Origin: Pseudomonadota bacterium
GTDB lineage: Bacteria; Myxococcota_A; Polyangia; Polyangiales; Polyangiaceae
Assembly (NCBI GenBank): GCA_023432025.1
Contig: JAEYVE010000210.1
Location: forward strand, 1 to 61,706
Direction of reading: 5' to 3'
DNA: 61,706 nucleotides
Part shown: positions 1 through 8,568 of the stretch, piece after piece
Position numbering within the stretch: the stretch's first letter is position 1
Layout of the letters: each line of letters opens with the position of its first letter
Position numbers and translations under genes: made by a program
Notes under the pieces: generated by a model
What the model was told of the DNA's origin: nothing
Databases searched by the model: none
The model's input: only the letters and a program-made list of their open reading frames with translations

Positions 1-339
1 GATCAACACGGTGGAGTGTCCGAGCCACGTGATGCGCAAGCCGGCTTCCGGCGGGGTGGCGAAGCTCGTGGGGCGCGCCACTTCCACGGGCGCGTCGGGC
101 CTTTTGAAGTCGGCTCCTTTGAGCCAGCGCACCATCGCCGTCCACGTGTCGATCTTGGTGGTGGGCAACGAGTTGTCGAAGCGCCCCTCCCTCCAAGCTG
201 GTGAGGCGCGCATGCGTTCGAGCCGCTCTCCACGGGCGGAGGTACCCAAGCCCGACCACGCATCCACCACGAACGCCAGAAGCAAGAGCGCCACTACGCC
301 GAGCAGAACCAGAGTGACCCGCTTGCTCCTTCGTTTCAT
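1..339 (-). CDS. MBL-fold metallo-hydrolase, N-terminal part (cut by window edge)
   Basis: An open frame runs from an ATG at 339 off the left edge without a stop, giving 113 residues. It starts with a basic n-region (MKRRSKR) and a hydrophobic segment, so the protein is probably membrane-anchored or exported. The visible end, ITWLGHSTVLI, is the typical first strand of UlaG/NAPE-PLD-like metallo-beta-lactamase-fold hydrolases (usual form TWLGHST or TWIGHAT). The zinc-binding HxHxDH motif would lie outside the window, so activity cannot be confirmed. It is divergent from the membrane-protein gene at 462, with about 120 bases between them. Confidence 0.8.
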   Translation of the reverse strand, partial: MKRRSKRVTLVLLGVVALLLLAFVVDAWSGLGTSARGERLERMRASPAWREGRFDNSLPTTKIDTWTAMVRWLKGADFKRPDAPVEVARPTSFATPPEAGLRITWLGHSTVLI

Positions 340-461
340 GAGAAAAGCACTCCAACCGCTCGCGACGAGAAGAACGCCGCTCGACGCACGCACTTAGCAC
401 GACGCGCGTCGCGCTGGCCCCAACGCTTTCTCGGGCGCCTTCGGTCGCTAGACTCTCTCGG

Positions 462-2222
462 GTGTCCGCCGAGCCAGTAGCCGCCGAGCCCGTGTCCCCG
501 ACGCCGCACTCACGAAAGCTGGAGCAAACCGCCCATGGGTTGGCCGCCGCGCTCTTGCTGCTCTCGGCCCTCCGCTACGCGCTCCTGCCGATCGGTGGCT
601 ACGATCACTGGTGGCACCTGCGCACCGGTCAGGAAATCTGGAAGACCCGCTCGCTGCTCGAGAGCGAGCCCTTTTCGTACGTCGCCCAAGGTCGACCCTG
701 GCTCTACAAGGAGCCCGGCTCCGAGCTGCTCCTGTACGCCACGACCGAGTGGCTCGGCGCCGCTGGAGTCGTTCTGCTCAAGGGCGCAGCTTTTCTTTCG
801 CTGCTCGGCGCGCTCGCCGCTGCGGCGCTCCGCTACCGTCGCGTGCCTTTTTGGCTCGTCTCCGTCGTGGGAGCGCTCGGCATCGAAGCTTGCTCGTTTC
901 GCGTGACCGAGGGGCCGCAGACGTTCGCCTTTGCGACGACGGCGTTCGTGCTCCTCGTCCTCGAGCGGCACCGCGTCGGCCGCGGCTCCCTCGTTTGGGT
1001 TCTGCCTCTCATCACTCTGACGGCCTACCTGCACCGCGGCGCCTGGCTCCTGCCCCCCGTCGTCACCGCCTACGCGCTTTCCCGCTTCGGACTCGGTCTG
1101 CCGACCCTACGCGGACTCTGGCGCACGGCGCAGAGTGAGCGCGCGACGCTCTTCGTCGCTGGCCTCGCTTGGCTCGCGCCGCTCCTCACGCCCCTGACGA
1201 CTCACGGCCTCACGACGACCGTCGGAGTTCTGGGTACGAGCTGGCACGACGTCGGCATCACGGAGTGGCAACCACTCAGCGCGAGCGTCCTCTGGGCGGC
1301 GTCGCCGTGGACGTACGCCTTGCTCGCGCTCCTCGCCGTGGCGCTCCTCGCGCGGGGACGAAAGCAAGACCCCTGGGATCTCGCGCTCTGCTTGCTGGGC
1401 CTCGCGCTCGGGCTACGCAGCGTGCGTTTCGTCCCCTACGTGTTCATTTTCTGTGCGCTGCCGACGCTCTCCGGGCTCGCGCTCCTCGTATCGCGACGCC
1501 GCCGCGAGCTGACGCGCTTCGCGCTGGGGCCGCTGCTCGGCTTCGTGTCGGCGGCAGGCGGAGCCGCGCTCGCGGTGGCCAGCCCACTGCCGCTCCCGCA
1601 CCTCGGCGTGCAACATCACCGCCTGCCGGAAGCTGCGCTCGACTTCGTGCGCTCGCACGGGCTCACGGGGCGCGTCTTCAACGAGTTTCAATACGGCGGC
1701 TACCTCATCTATCACCTGTGGCCCCAAACGAGCGTCTACACCGACGGGCGCAGCGATTGGGTCTACACCGCCGAAGAAATCGCGCGCTCGGGGCGCATGC
1801 CCGGAGAGCCAGCGACTCTCGAGGCAGAGCGCCGCCGCTACGGCTTCGACTGGCTCTTCCTCGACAATCGTCCGGACGATCGAAGCCGCTTGCACCTGGA
1901 TCGCGATCCAGCGTGGTCGCTCGTCTTCGCGAGTGAGCCCGCGCTGGTGTACGTGCGGACGGATGGCGAGCACGCCGCCCTGGCGCGCACCGGCTATCGC
2001 TACCTCGCCGCGCACGATCTCGCGGGCTCCATCGCCGCTGCGGTGCGCTCCGGGCCCGCCGGGGCCCGCGGCGCCGTCGCCGAGGCCGAGCGAATGGTGC
2101 GTGAAGATCCGGAGAGCTATCCAGCGACGTTAGCGCTGGGCATCGCCTACGAAAGCGTCGGCGACCCACGCGCCGCCGAGGCGTTTCGCCGCGCCCAATG
2201 GCTCGCGGAGCGACCCCTGTGA
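462..2222 (+). CDS. polytopic membrane protein, GT-C glycosyltransferase-like
   Basis: A 586-residue protein starting at GTG. Many hydrophobic segments cover roughly residues 25-380. An early DHWWHLRTG motif (residues 48-56), on the first external loop after a membrane segment, resembles the acidic loop motif of GT-C membrane glycosyltransferases. The C-terminal soluble part has FNEFQYGGYL (about 406-415) and DGRSDW (about 428-433), a pair seen in uncharacterised bacterial GT-C-like proteins. It ends in a short TPR-like helix pair. Only 15 bases separate its stop from the convergent restriction enzyme gene. Transfer of a lipid-linked sugar is inferred from the family; substrate is unknown. 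Confidence 0.7.
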   Translation: MSAEPVAAEPVSPTPHSRKLEQTAHGLAAALLLLSALRYALLPIGGYDHWWHLRTGQEIWKTRSLLESEPFSYVAQGRPWLYKEPGSELLLYATTEWLGAAGVVLLKGAAFLSLLGALAAAALRYRRVPFWLVSVVGALGIEACSFRVTEGPQTFAFATTAFVLLVLERHRVGRGSLVWVLPLITLTAYLHRGAWLLPPVVTAYALSRFGLGLPTLRGLWRTAQSERATLFVAGLAWLAPLLTPLTTHGLTTTVGVLGTSWHDVGITEWQPLSASVLWAASPWTYALLALLAVALLARGRKQDPWDLALCLLGLALGLRSVRFVPYVFIFCALPTLSGLALLVSRRRRELTRFALGPLLGFVSAAGGAALAVASPLPLPHLGVQHHRLPEAALDFVRSHGLTGRVFNEFQYGGYLIYHLWPQTSVYTDGRSDWVYTAEEIARSGRMPGEPATLEAERRRYGFDWLFLDNRPDDRSRLHLDRDPAWSLVFASEPALVYVRTDGEHAALARTGYRYLAAHDLAGSIAAAVRSGPAGARGAVAEAERMVREDPESYPATLALGIAYESVGDPRAAEAFRRAQWLAERPL

Positions 2223-2237
2223 GAGTGCGCTGCTTTC

Positions 2238-5200
2238 TTACGGCAGCTCGAGCTTGGGCAGCGCCTTCACGATCTTCATCGTTTCGAGGCTGACCGTGAT
2301 GACGCGCTGGAACAGCTCGAGCGGGTACTTCGGGTCACCCACGGTTTCATTGGCCCAGTCGTTGGCGTCGTTCACGATGCCGGAGTCCTTGTCCGTCTTC
2401 ACGCACTGACGCTCCACGACCCAGTCGAGCGCAGGCTTGCCATTCACGACGTACTCGTACGCTTCGAGCGGGATATCGCGCAGCGTGATGAAGTCGTTGT
2501 AGATGAGCACGCTTTTGTCATCGACGTTCTTGCCGTCGACCTTCTTCTTGCCGTAGCGCATCTTCTCGACGCGGTAGAGCTGCTTTGCGGGCAAGTCGGT
2601 CTTGGCGCGCTCGACCGTCACCGGATGCGGAGTGACCTTCTCGTAACCCACGTGCAGCTCGCCGAGCTCTCGCCCGGCTTTGCTGAACGCCCAGAAGTCG
2701 GCGGCGGACTTCACGCACGGGATGCGGGGGAGCTCTTTGCGGAAGTTGTCGGCGTAGCGCTCGCGGTAGTCCGGCGAGTGGAGGAGACCATAGACGTAGT
2801 AGAAGATGTCTTCCTTCGAGATGTCGGCGCCGGAGTAAGCCTCACGAAAGCGTTCAGCACCTACATCCGTGATACCGTCGTTCGCTGTCCGAAGGCCACC
2901 GACGTGCCCCAACGAAACCTGGCGATCGTCACCTAGCTCGTCATCGTAGGCGCGCAAAGGAAAGAACTGGGAACCGAGCATGTCGGCAGCATGCAAAGCG
3001 GGCACGTTTCTGACCATGAAGACCGAAAGTTTGCTTACGCGGTCGCTTGGCGCGGACACACCAATCGCACGGTTGTCCGCATCGGCGTCCGGGAACATCC
3101 GCGGCATTTGGTAGATCATGTTGTTCATTCGTCGGTCGAAGTACATCCACGATGTCGTAAACGGGCGATACGTCGACTGAATGACACCGCATTCCGAGAA
3201 TGCGAGCGACTTACCCTTCGCAATGTCGCCTATGAGAGCACGACCCCAGCTGATACGCGTTGAGTCGTATGTGAGAAACTGACCTGCGTCAGGTGCTTTC
3301 CCTTTTGCGCATGCGTTTTGGTAGCGTTGCAGCTCATCGTTGAAGAAGTCGATGCTGCGGCGAATATTTCCTCGAAGTTGTTCGACCGAGAAGTTGTAAC
3401 ACCAGGCGTCCTTGCTGGTGTCCACCCCTCTTGAGTACACGCCGAACACCGCTTCCCCCTCTCCCTTCTTGTCCCCGAGGGGCAGAAAAGCCTGAAAGCT
3501 GTCGTCCCGCTGTTTGACCCAATCCCCGTGAGCGTCGGGTGTGACAGTGGTCCACTCCTTCGCCGCCGAGATACCCGCCACGCTTCCGAAAGTTGAGATG
3601 CGCTCAAGTTTCTGCTCACGCGTCAGGTAGTCGCCAATGTCGTGGAAGAAGATCCGCCCGTGGTCCTTCGCCTGCGCGTTCTTCACCAAGAACGAGATGG
3701 CGATCGGGGCGCGGCTGCCGCTACCGAAGATCTTGCCGCCCTCCTTGCGCGACTGCTCGCCCTGCGTGCGTTGGTTTCCGCGCAGATGGAACACGTAGAT
3801 GCTCGAAAACTCCTCAGCGAGGCACTTCCTGAGCCCATCGGCGGTGTTGCCATCGATGAACCCCGCGTTGGTGACGAAGCCCACGATGCCGCTGTTTCCC
3901 ACACGGTCGCTCGCCCAGCGAATCGCCCGGATGTAGCTGTCGTAGAGTGAGTTCTTGAGCGTTGCGCTCGAACGCTCCGCGTACGTCGTGCGGATCCGTT
4001 CGTCCAAGTGCTTGTAAGCGACGTTCTGGTTATTGTCGTTCGCGTTACCCTGCCCCACCGAATACGGCGGATTCCCGAAGATCACTCGGATATCCAGCTT
4101 CTTTTGCCGCACGCGCCGCGCGCTGTTGTCGACCAAGATTTTGCTGATGAGGTCTTCCTTCTCATAGAGCTGGAAGGTGTCCGTCAGGCAGATGCCCTCG
4201 AAGGGCACGTACTTGCCACCGACGAGGCTGTGGTACGTCGCCTCGATGTTGATGGCGGCAATGTAGTAGGCGAGCAGAACGATTTCGTTCGCGTGGATCT
4301 CGTGTTTGTACTTGTAGGGCAGCTCCTCCGGGCGGATGAGGCCGCTCTCCAGGAGGCGCGTAATGAACGTGCCCGTGCCGGCGAAGGGGTCCAAAATGTG
4401 CACGCCCTTGCTGCCCAGCGTTTGCCCGAACTCCTCCTGCAGCAGGTGGTTCACGCTGTGAATGATGAAGTCCACGACCTCCACCGGCGTGTACACGATG
4501 CCGAGGCGCTCGGTCATTTTCGGGAAGGCGTTGCGAAAGAACTTGTCGTACAGCTCGACGACGATCTTTTGCTTGCCGGCGGCGCTCTCGATGCCCTCCG
4601 CGCGTAGCTTCACGCTTTCGTAAAAGCTCGTGAGCGTGTCGGCTTCCTTCTCCAGGTGGTGCTCGTGCAGAGCGTCCAGCACGTCCTGCATGGCAGTCGA
4701 CATGGGGTTGTGCTGCGCAAAGCTGTAGCCGGAAAAGAGCGCGTCGAAGACCGGTTTGGTAATGAGGTGCTGCGCCAGCATCTCCACGATTTCCGCGTCG
4801 CTGATGCTGTCGTTCAAATCGTCCCGCAGCTCGGCGGCGAAGCTCGCGAAGGCTTCGCGCTCTTTCTTGTTGGCCGGGTTCTCCAAAATGGCGCGAATGC
4901 GGTCGACGTGCGTGGCGGCGATTTTGGCGATGTCGTTCGCCCAGTCTTCCCAGTGGTGGCGGTTGCCCACCTTCTGGACGAGCTTGGCGTAGATGGCGCG
5001 CTCGATTTCCCCGATCTCGAATTCGAGCTCGCGCTGCTCGGCCTTGGGGGGCTTTTTGGCGGAGCCCCCGTCCGTCGCGAGACCGAAGGAGCCCTTGCCC
5101 GTCTCCTTTTTCGCGCTGCTGCCGCGCTTTTTCGCCTTTTTCTCGACCTTGTCGGTGATGGCGATGACTTCCATCTTGCTCGGGTCTTTGCCGATCAAGT

Positions 5201-7184
5201 CGAGCTTGTTCACCATCGCGTCGAAGCGGTCGTCGTGGGAACGCAGCGCTTGGAGCACCTGCCACACCACGCGGTAGGTTTTGTTGTCGTTCAGCGCTTC
5301 GGTGGGGTCCACACCGGCCGGAATCACGACGGGCAGCACGATGTAGCCGCGCTTTTTGCCCGGTGCGTTGCGCATGACGCGCCCCACGGACTGCACGACG
5401 TCCACTTGGGAGCTGCGCGGCGTGAGAAAGAGCACGGCGTCCAGCGCTGGCACGTCCACGCCTTCCGAGAGGCAGCGCACGTTGCTCAGGATGCGGCAGG
5501 TGTTTTCGTCCGTCGGCGCCTTGAGCCAGTCGAGCTTTTCTTCTTTCTGGCTGGCGTTCATGCCGCCGTCCACGTGCGCGGCTTCGCAGCGCAGGGAGGG
5601 CACGTCCCCCGAGTCGTCCGTGGCCTGGTACGCCTCGACCACCGCCTGGAACATGCCGGCGATGTTCTTCGAGCTGACCTTGTGAACCTTGCCGCCCTTC
5701 TGCGTTTCGATGACCTGGCAGAAGGCGACCGCGCGCTTCATCGCCGCGCCATCACCGGCGAGGTCCTCGGTGAGGCCCTGCTTGGAGAGCGCCTTCCAGC
5801 AGCCGATGATGCGCGCGGCGTCGTCGACCTTGAGCTGGTTGTTTTCGTCCTTGAGCAGCTCCTGAATGCGCCGGTTGACGTGGCTCTCTTGGACGGAGAG
5901 CACGATCACCTTGTAGTCGACGAGCAGGCCGCGCTTGACCGCTTCTGAAAAGGTGATGACGTAGAGCTGCTTACCGTAGAGCTTCTCGTCGTCCATCGAG
6001 CAGAGAGCCACGTTGCCCTGCTCCGCGGTGGCCTTGGCCGCGTCCCCGTAGATGCGCGGGGTGGCGGTCATGTAGAGGCGCTTTTTGCTGCGGATGAAGT
6101 CCGCGTCGTGCACCTTGACGAAGGCGCTCTCGTCTTCGTCGCCGAAGGTGGCGCCCGTGGTGCGGTGCGCCTCGTCGCAGACGATGAGGTCGAACTCCGG
6201 GAGCGCGTGCTCTTTTTGCGCGCGGCTGATGACCTCGATGGAGTGGTACGTGCTGAAGACCACGCTCATGTGATCCGCCTGGTGGCGGAGCTTCATTTCT
6301 TGCGCCAGGCGCGCGGGGTTCGTGGTGGCCGGGTACGCCAGCTCGTGCGTGAGCAGCGAAACTTCGTCCTCGTTCTTTTTCGAGCGCTTCTTGCCGACGT
6401 CGCTGTCGGAGCACACGGCGAAGCTCGTCAGCGGCGTTTCGCTCTCCTGCGTCCACTCCGTGAGCGTCTGCGAGAGGAGCGAGAGGCTCGGCACCAGAAA
6501 GAGCACCCGCTTGTTCTTGCCGGCGAGCTCTTCGGCAATTTTCAGGCTGGTGAACGTTTTTCCCGTGCCGCAGGCCATGATGAGCTTGCCGCGGTCTTCG
6601 ACGGCCAGGCCCTTCACGACGAGGTTGCGGGCGTTTTCCTGGTGCGGGCGAAGCTGCTTTTTCCCACGGAGAACGAGCTTTTTCTGGGGCTCGTACCTCG
6701 ACCAGTCGATGCGACTGCTTTCGAGCGTGTGGAGGTCAATCTTGCTGACGGGCGGGTTTTGGTCGACCAGCGCCGCCTCGGCGTGCTCGCTCCAGTGGTT
6801 CGTGGTGGAAACGATGATGCGACGGGAAAAGTGCGTTTTTCCAGAAGCCGTGAAGAACGAGTCGATGTCGCTCTTCTGAAGCCGGTAGTCCTGTGCGTAG
6901 AGCTTGCACTGAATGGCGTGGAGCTCGTTCGTGCCGCGCGTCTTGGCGACGAGGTCGATGCCGGCGTCGCGCGCGTCGTGGCCGTGCAGATGGGCCCACT
7001 CGGCGTACGTCCAAACGTCGCTGTAGAGCTCGCGGTACGTGTCCTCGTTCTGCAGGTAGACGCGGATGAGGTCCTCGAAGTACGTGCCCTTTTCACGCTC
7101 CGTGCGCGCGGAGTCGCGAAACCGGAGGAGAAGGCTCCGAAGCGGTGGGATCGCGTAGGGCGTGGTCGCGAGCTTGGCCGTCAT
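2238..7184 (-). CDS. type ISP restriction-modification enzyme (nuclease-helicase-methyltransferase-TRD fusion)
   Basis: A single 1648-residue chain that should both methylate and cleave DNA, like the LlaGI/LlaBIII family (about 1570 residues). Domains in order: an Mrr-like PD-(D/E)xK nuclease (GID at 75-77, QCK at 92-94); a superfamily 2 helicase/translocase (Walker A ACGTGKT at 204-210, DEAH at 337-340, then a MTATPR motif); a linker; an N6-adenine methyltransferase (motif I DPFAGTGTF near 930, NPPY near 1037); and a C-terminal target-recognition region. I chose the ATG at 7184 because the encoded MTAKLATTPYAIPPL start fits the family and the longer frame to 7274 runs through a hairpin region. 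Positions about 2.9-3.8 kb, around and inside the TRD, look lower in GC than the rest. All catalytic motifs appear intact. Confidence 0.93.
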   Translation of the reverse strand: MTAKLATTPYAIPPLRSLLLRFRDSARTEREKGTYFEDLIRVYLQNEDTYRELYSDVWTYAEWAHLHGHDARDAGIDLVAKTRGTNELHAIQCKLYAQDYRLQKSDIDSFFTASGKTHFSRRIIVSTTNHWSEHAEAALVDQNPPVSKIDLHTLESSRIDWSRYEPQKKLVLRGKKQLRPHQENARNLVVKGLAVEDRGKLIMACGTGKTFTSLKIAEELAGKNKRVLFLVPSLSLLSQTLTEWTQESETPLTSFAVCSDSDVGKKRSKKNEDEVSLLTHELAYPATTNPARLAQEMKLRHQADHMSVVFSTYHSIEVISRAQKEHALPEFDLIVCDEAHRTTGATFGDEDESAFVKVHDADFIRSKKRLYMTATPRIYGDAAKATAEQGNVALCSMDDEKLYGKQLYVITFSEAVKRGLLVDYKVIVLSVQESHVNRRIQELLKDENNQLKVDDAARIIGCWKALSKQGLTEDLAGDGAAMKRAVAFCQVIETQKGGKVHKVSSKNIAGMFQAVVEAYQATDDSGDVPSLRCEAAHVDGGMNASQKEEKLDWLKAPTDENTCRILSNVRCLSEGVDVPALDAVLFLTPRSSQVDVVQSVGRVMRNAPGKKRGYIVLPVVIPAGVDPTEALNDNKTYRVVWQVLQALRSHDDRFDAMVNKLDLIGKDPSKMEVIAITDKVEKKAKKRGSSAKKETGKGSFGLATDGGSAKKPPKAEQRELEFEIGEIERAIYAKLVQKVGNRHHWEDWANDIAKIAATHVDRIRAILENPANKKEREAFASFAAELRDDLNDSISDAEIVEMLAQHLITKPVFDALFSGYSFAQHNPMSTAMQDVLDALHEHHLEKEADTLTSFYESVKLRAEGIESAAGKQKIVVELYDKFFRNAFPKMTERLGIVYTPVEVVDFIIHSVNHLLQEEFGQTLGSKGVHILDPFAGTGTFITRLLESGLIRPEELPYKYKHEIHANEIVLLAYYIAAINIEATYHSLVGGKYVPFEGICLTDTFQLYEKEDLISKILVDNSARRVRQKKLDIRVIFGNPPYSVGQGNANDNNQNVAYKHLDERIRTTYAERSSATLKNSLYDSYIRAIRWASDRVGNSGIVGFVTNAGFIDGNTADGLRKCLAEEFSSIYVFHLRGNQRTQGEQSRKEGGKIFGSGSRAPIAISFLVKNAQAKDHGRIFFHDIGDYLTREQKLERISTFGSVAGISAAKEWTTVTPDAHGDWVKQRDDSFQAFLPLGDKKGEGEAVFGVYSRGVDTSKDAWCYNFSVEQLRGNIRRSIDFFNDELQRYQNACAKGKAPDAGQFLTYDSTRISWGRALIGDIAKGKSLAFSECGVIQSTYRPFTTSWMYFDRRMNNMIYQMPRMFPDADADNRAIGVSAPSDRVSKLSVFMVRNVPALHAADMLGSQFFPLRAYDDELGDDRQVSLGHVGGLRTANDGITDVGAERFREAYSGADISKEDIFYYVYGLLHSPDYRERYADNFRKELPRIPCVKSAADFWAFSKAGRELGELHVGYEKVTPHPVTVERAKTDLPAKQLYRVEKMRYGKKKVDGKNVDDKSVLIYNDFITLRDIPLEAYEYVVNGKPALDWVVERQCVKTDKDSGIVNDANDWANETVGDPKYPLELFQRVITVSLETMKIVKALPKLELP

Positions 7185-7203
7185 GCGGCGCCCTTTGTAG
7201 CAC

Positions 7204-7236
7204 GAGAGGCGCCCCGGCTTGGCCGGGACGCCTCTC
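7204..7236. terminator. strong hairpin between the companion ORF and the R-M gene
   Basis: GAGAGGCG at 7204-7211 pairs with CGCCTCTC at 7229-7236, and CCCGG pairs with CCGGG inside, with one mismatch. It sits just upstream of the R-M start on the minus strand and just after the companion ORF. A second hairpin, GGCGGC/GCCGCC followed by TTTT on the plus strand, lies at about 7242-7265. It may terminate or attenuate transcription into the R-M gene. Confidence 0.5.
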
Positions 7237-7280
7237 CCTACGGCGGCTCGATTTCGCCGCCTTTTCTCGCTCAAAGAGGC

Positions 7281-7976
7281 TTACTGCGCTGCGCCCACCA
7301 GTAGGTCCGCCTCACCCTCCTCGTCCTCCACCTCACCCGAGCGCCGCGCGCCGACGAACGGAAAGATGACCTCGCGCAGGGCCGAGTCGCGGGGGAATTG
7401 GGCGCGCACGTGACCGATGAGGCGCTCCACCGCGAGCTCGTGCTCGTCGCGCACGAGCAGCTCCTGGGCAAAGAGCTGCGCGAGCTCGCTCGCCACCACG
7501 TCGTAGGCGCGCACGGCGTCTTGAAACGACTGCAGCGCCGCCTCCAAGCGCGGCAGCCACTCGGCGCGCGTCGCCTCGAGCGACGGCGTCTTCAGCGCGC
7601 GCAAGCGCTCGAGGAACTTTGCAGCTGGCTCGACCTGCCTGCGGCCCTCCGGCGCAATGAGCGGCGCCATGCCGCCGGGAAACACTGCCTGGTACGTCGA
7701 GCCTCTTCGCCCACCGTCGGCAATCTCGACCGCGCGCGCAAAGCTGCGCACCCCTTGGTCCAGGTGGTACTCGGCGGCGCGCAGCGCGGCGCGGCGCGTG
7801 GCTCGCTCGTGCTCCTTCTGCGAGCGCGCGTCGCGCAGCGCCTTGAGCTCGTCGTTGACGGGGCGGAGCGTCTGAGCGAGCTCCTTCGTGGCGTCGAAGG
7901 TCTCGAGACCGGCGATGAGCTCGATGCCGTAGGCGATGCGGATCTCCGAGCTGGACCTCTTGCTGTACTTGCGCAT
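7281..7976 (-). CDS. hypothetical protein upstream of the R-M gene
   Basis: A 231-residue soluble protein of unknown family. The ATG at 7976 has a good ribosome-binding site (CCGGAG, about 8 bases upstream); the longer in-frame reading begins in an unlikely Gly/Ala-rich stretch. The sequence is mostly helical and charged, with likely coiled-coil segments (residues about 25-65 and 115-180), and ends in an acidic tail containing EVEDEEGEAD. It lies about 96 bases upstream of the R-M gene on the same strand, separated by a hairpin, so it could be co-transcribed. A role as accessory or regulatory partner is only suggested by position. No signal peptide or membrane segment is visible. Confidence 0.65.
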   Translation of the reverse strand: MRKYSKRSSSEIRIAYGIELIAGLETFDATKELAQTLRPVNDELKALRDARSQKEHERATRRAALRAAEYHLDQGVRSFARAVEIADGGRRGSTYQAVFPGGMAPLIAPEGRRQVEPAAKFLERLRALKTPSLEATRAEWLPRLEAALQSFQDAVRAYDVVASELAQLFAQELLVRDEHELAVERLIGHVRAQFPRDSALREVIFPFVGARRSGEVEDEEGEADLLVGAAQ

Positions 7977-8197
7977 GTGGATTCTCCGGATTTCGGGTTT
8001 TCGGAAAGCGGGAGAACCCAACGTGCCAACCCCAGCGGCGCGCGCTGCGCCCGGCTCTGCGCCGTAGGGCCCCCCCTCACTTCCACGCACAGTCGGCGAC
8101 GAAGCGCGATTCCGTCAACGTCGAAACGACCACTCGGCCCGCCGCTCCGTTTTCGGCCACGCAGCCAAGATCCCGCGCTCCATCGACGAGAGAGGCA

Positions 8198-8493
8198 CTC
8201 CGAACGCTCGGACCACCGCTTCCGCTCGTCAGCAGGGGCACTCCGAACGCTCGGACTGCCTCTTCCGCTCGTCACCAGGGGTGCTCCGAACGCTCGGACT
8301 GCCACTTCCGCTCGTCAGCAGGGGTGCTCCGAACGCTCGGACTGCCTCCTCCGCTCGTCGAGAGAGCCACTCCGAACGCTCGGAGCGCCACTTCCGCTCG
8401 TCAGCAGGGGTACTCCGAACGCTCGGACCACCCCTTCCGCTCGTCGAGAGAGCCACTCCGGGCGTTCGGAGCAGGGCTCTCACTCGCAAGCAG
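8198..8493. repeat. tandem array of seven 43-bp units with palindromic core
   Basis: The core CTCCGAACGCTCGGA (self-complementary TCCGA/TCGGA, loop ACGC) begins at 8198, 8241, 8284, 8327, 8370, 8413 and, degenerate, 8456: exactly 43 bases each time. Between cores is a conserved CTTCCGCTCGTC block followed by one of two endings (AGCAGGGG or GAGAGAGC). It fills most of the 592-base gene-free stretch 7977-8568. An isolated perfect 16-bp core lies at 10148-10163 beyond the ATPase gene. Confidence 0.92.
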
Positions 8494-8547
8494 CGCTCCC
8501 CGAGCCCCCCTCGCCCGCGCGCGCCCGTCACGTCCGTGCGGCGGTGA
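8494..8547 (+). repeat. 54-bp direct repeat, copy A
   Basis: Identical over 54 bases to 10166-10219. It directly follows the last unit of the 43-bp array and lies 21 bases beyond the stop of the DUF4143 ATPase gene. The two copies are 1672 bases apart and frame that gene. Confidence 0.93.
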
Positions 8548-8568
8548 TGACGCCCGACCCAACTGAAG

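Noticed and set aside
4656..5948. 430-codon plus-strand frame inside the restriction-modification gene
   Set aside because: Antisense to well-conserved helicase and methyltransferase sequence; no motif seen.
8198..8493. CRISPR array
   Set aside because: The 'spacers' are themselves repeated with two variants, there is no cas gene, and the unit length is exactly 43 bases throughout.
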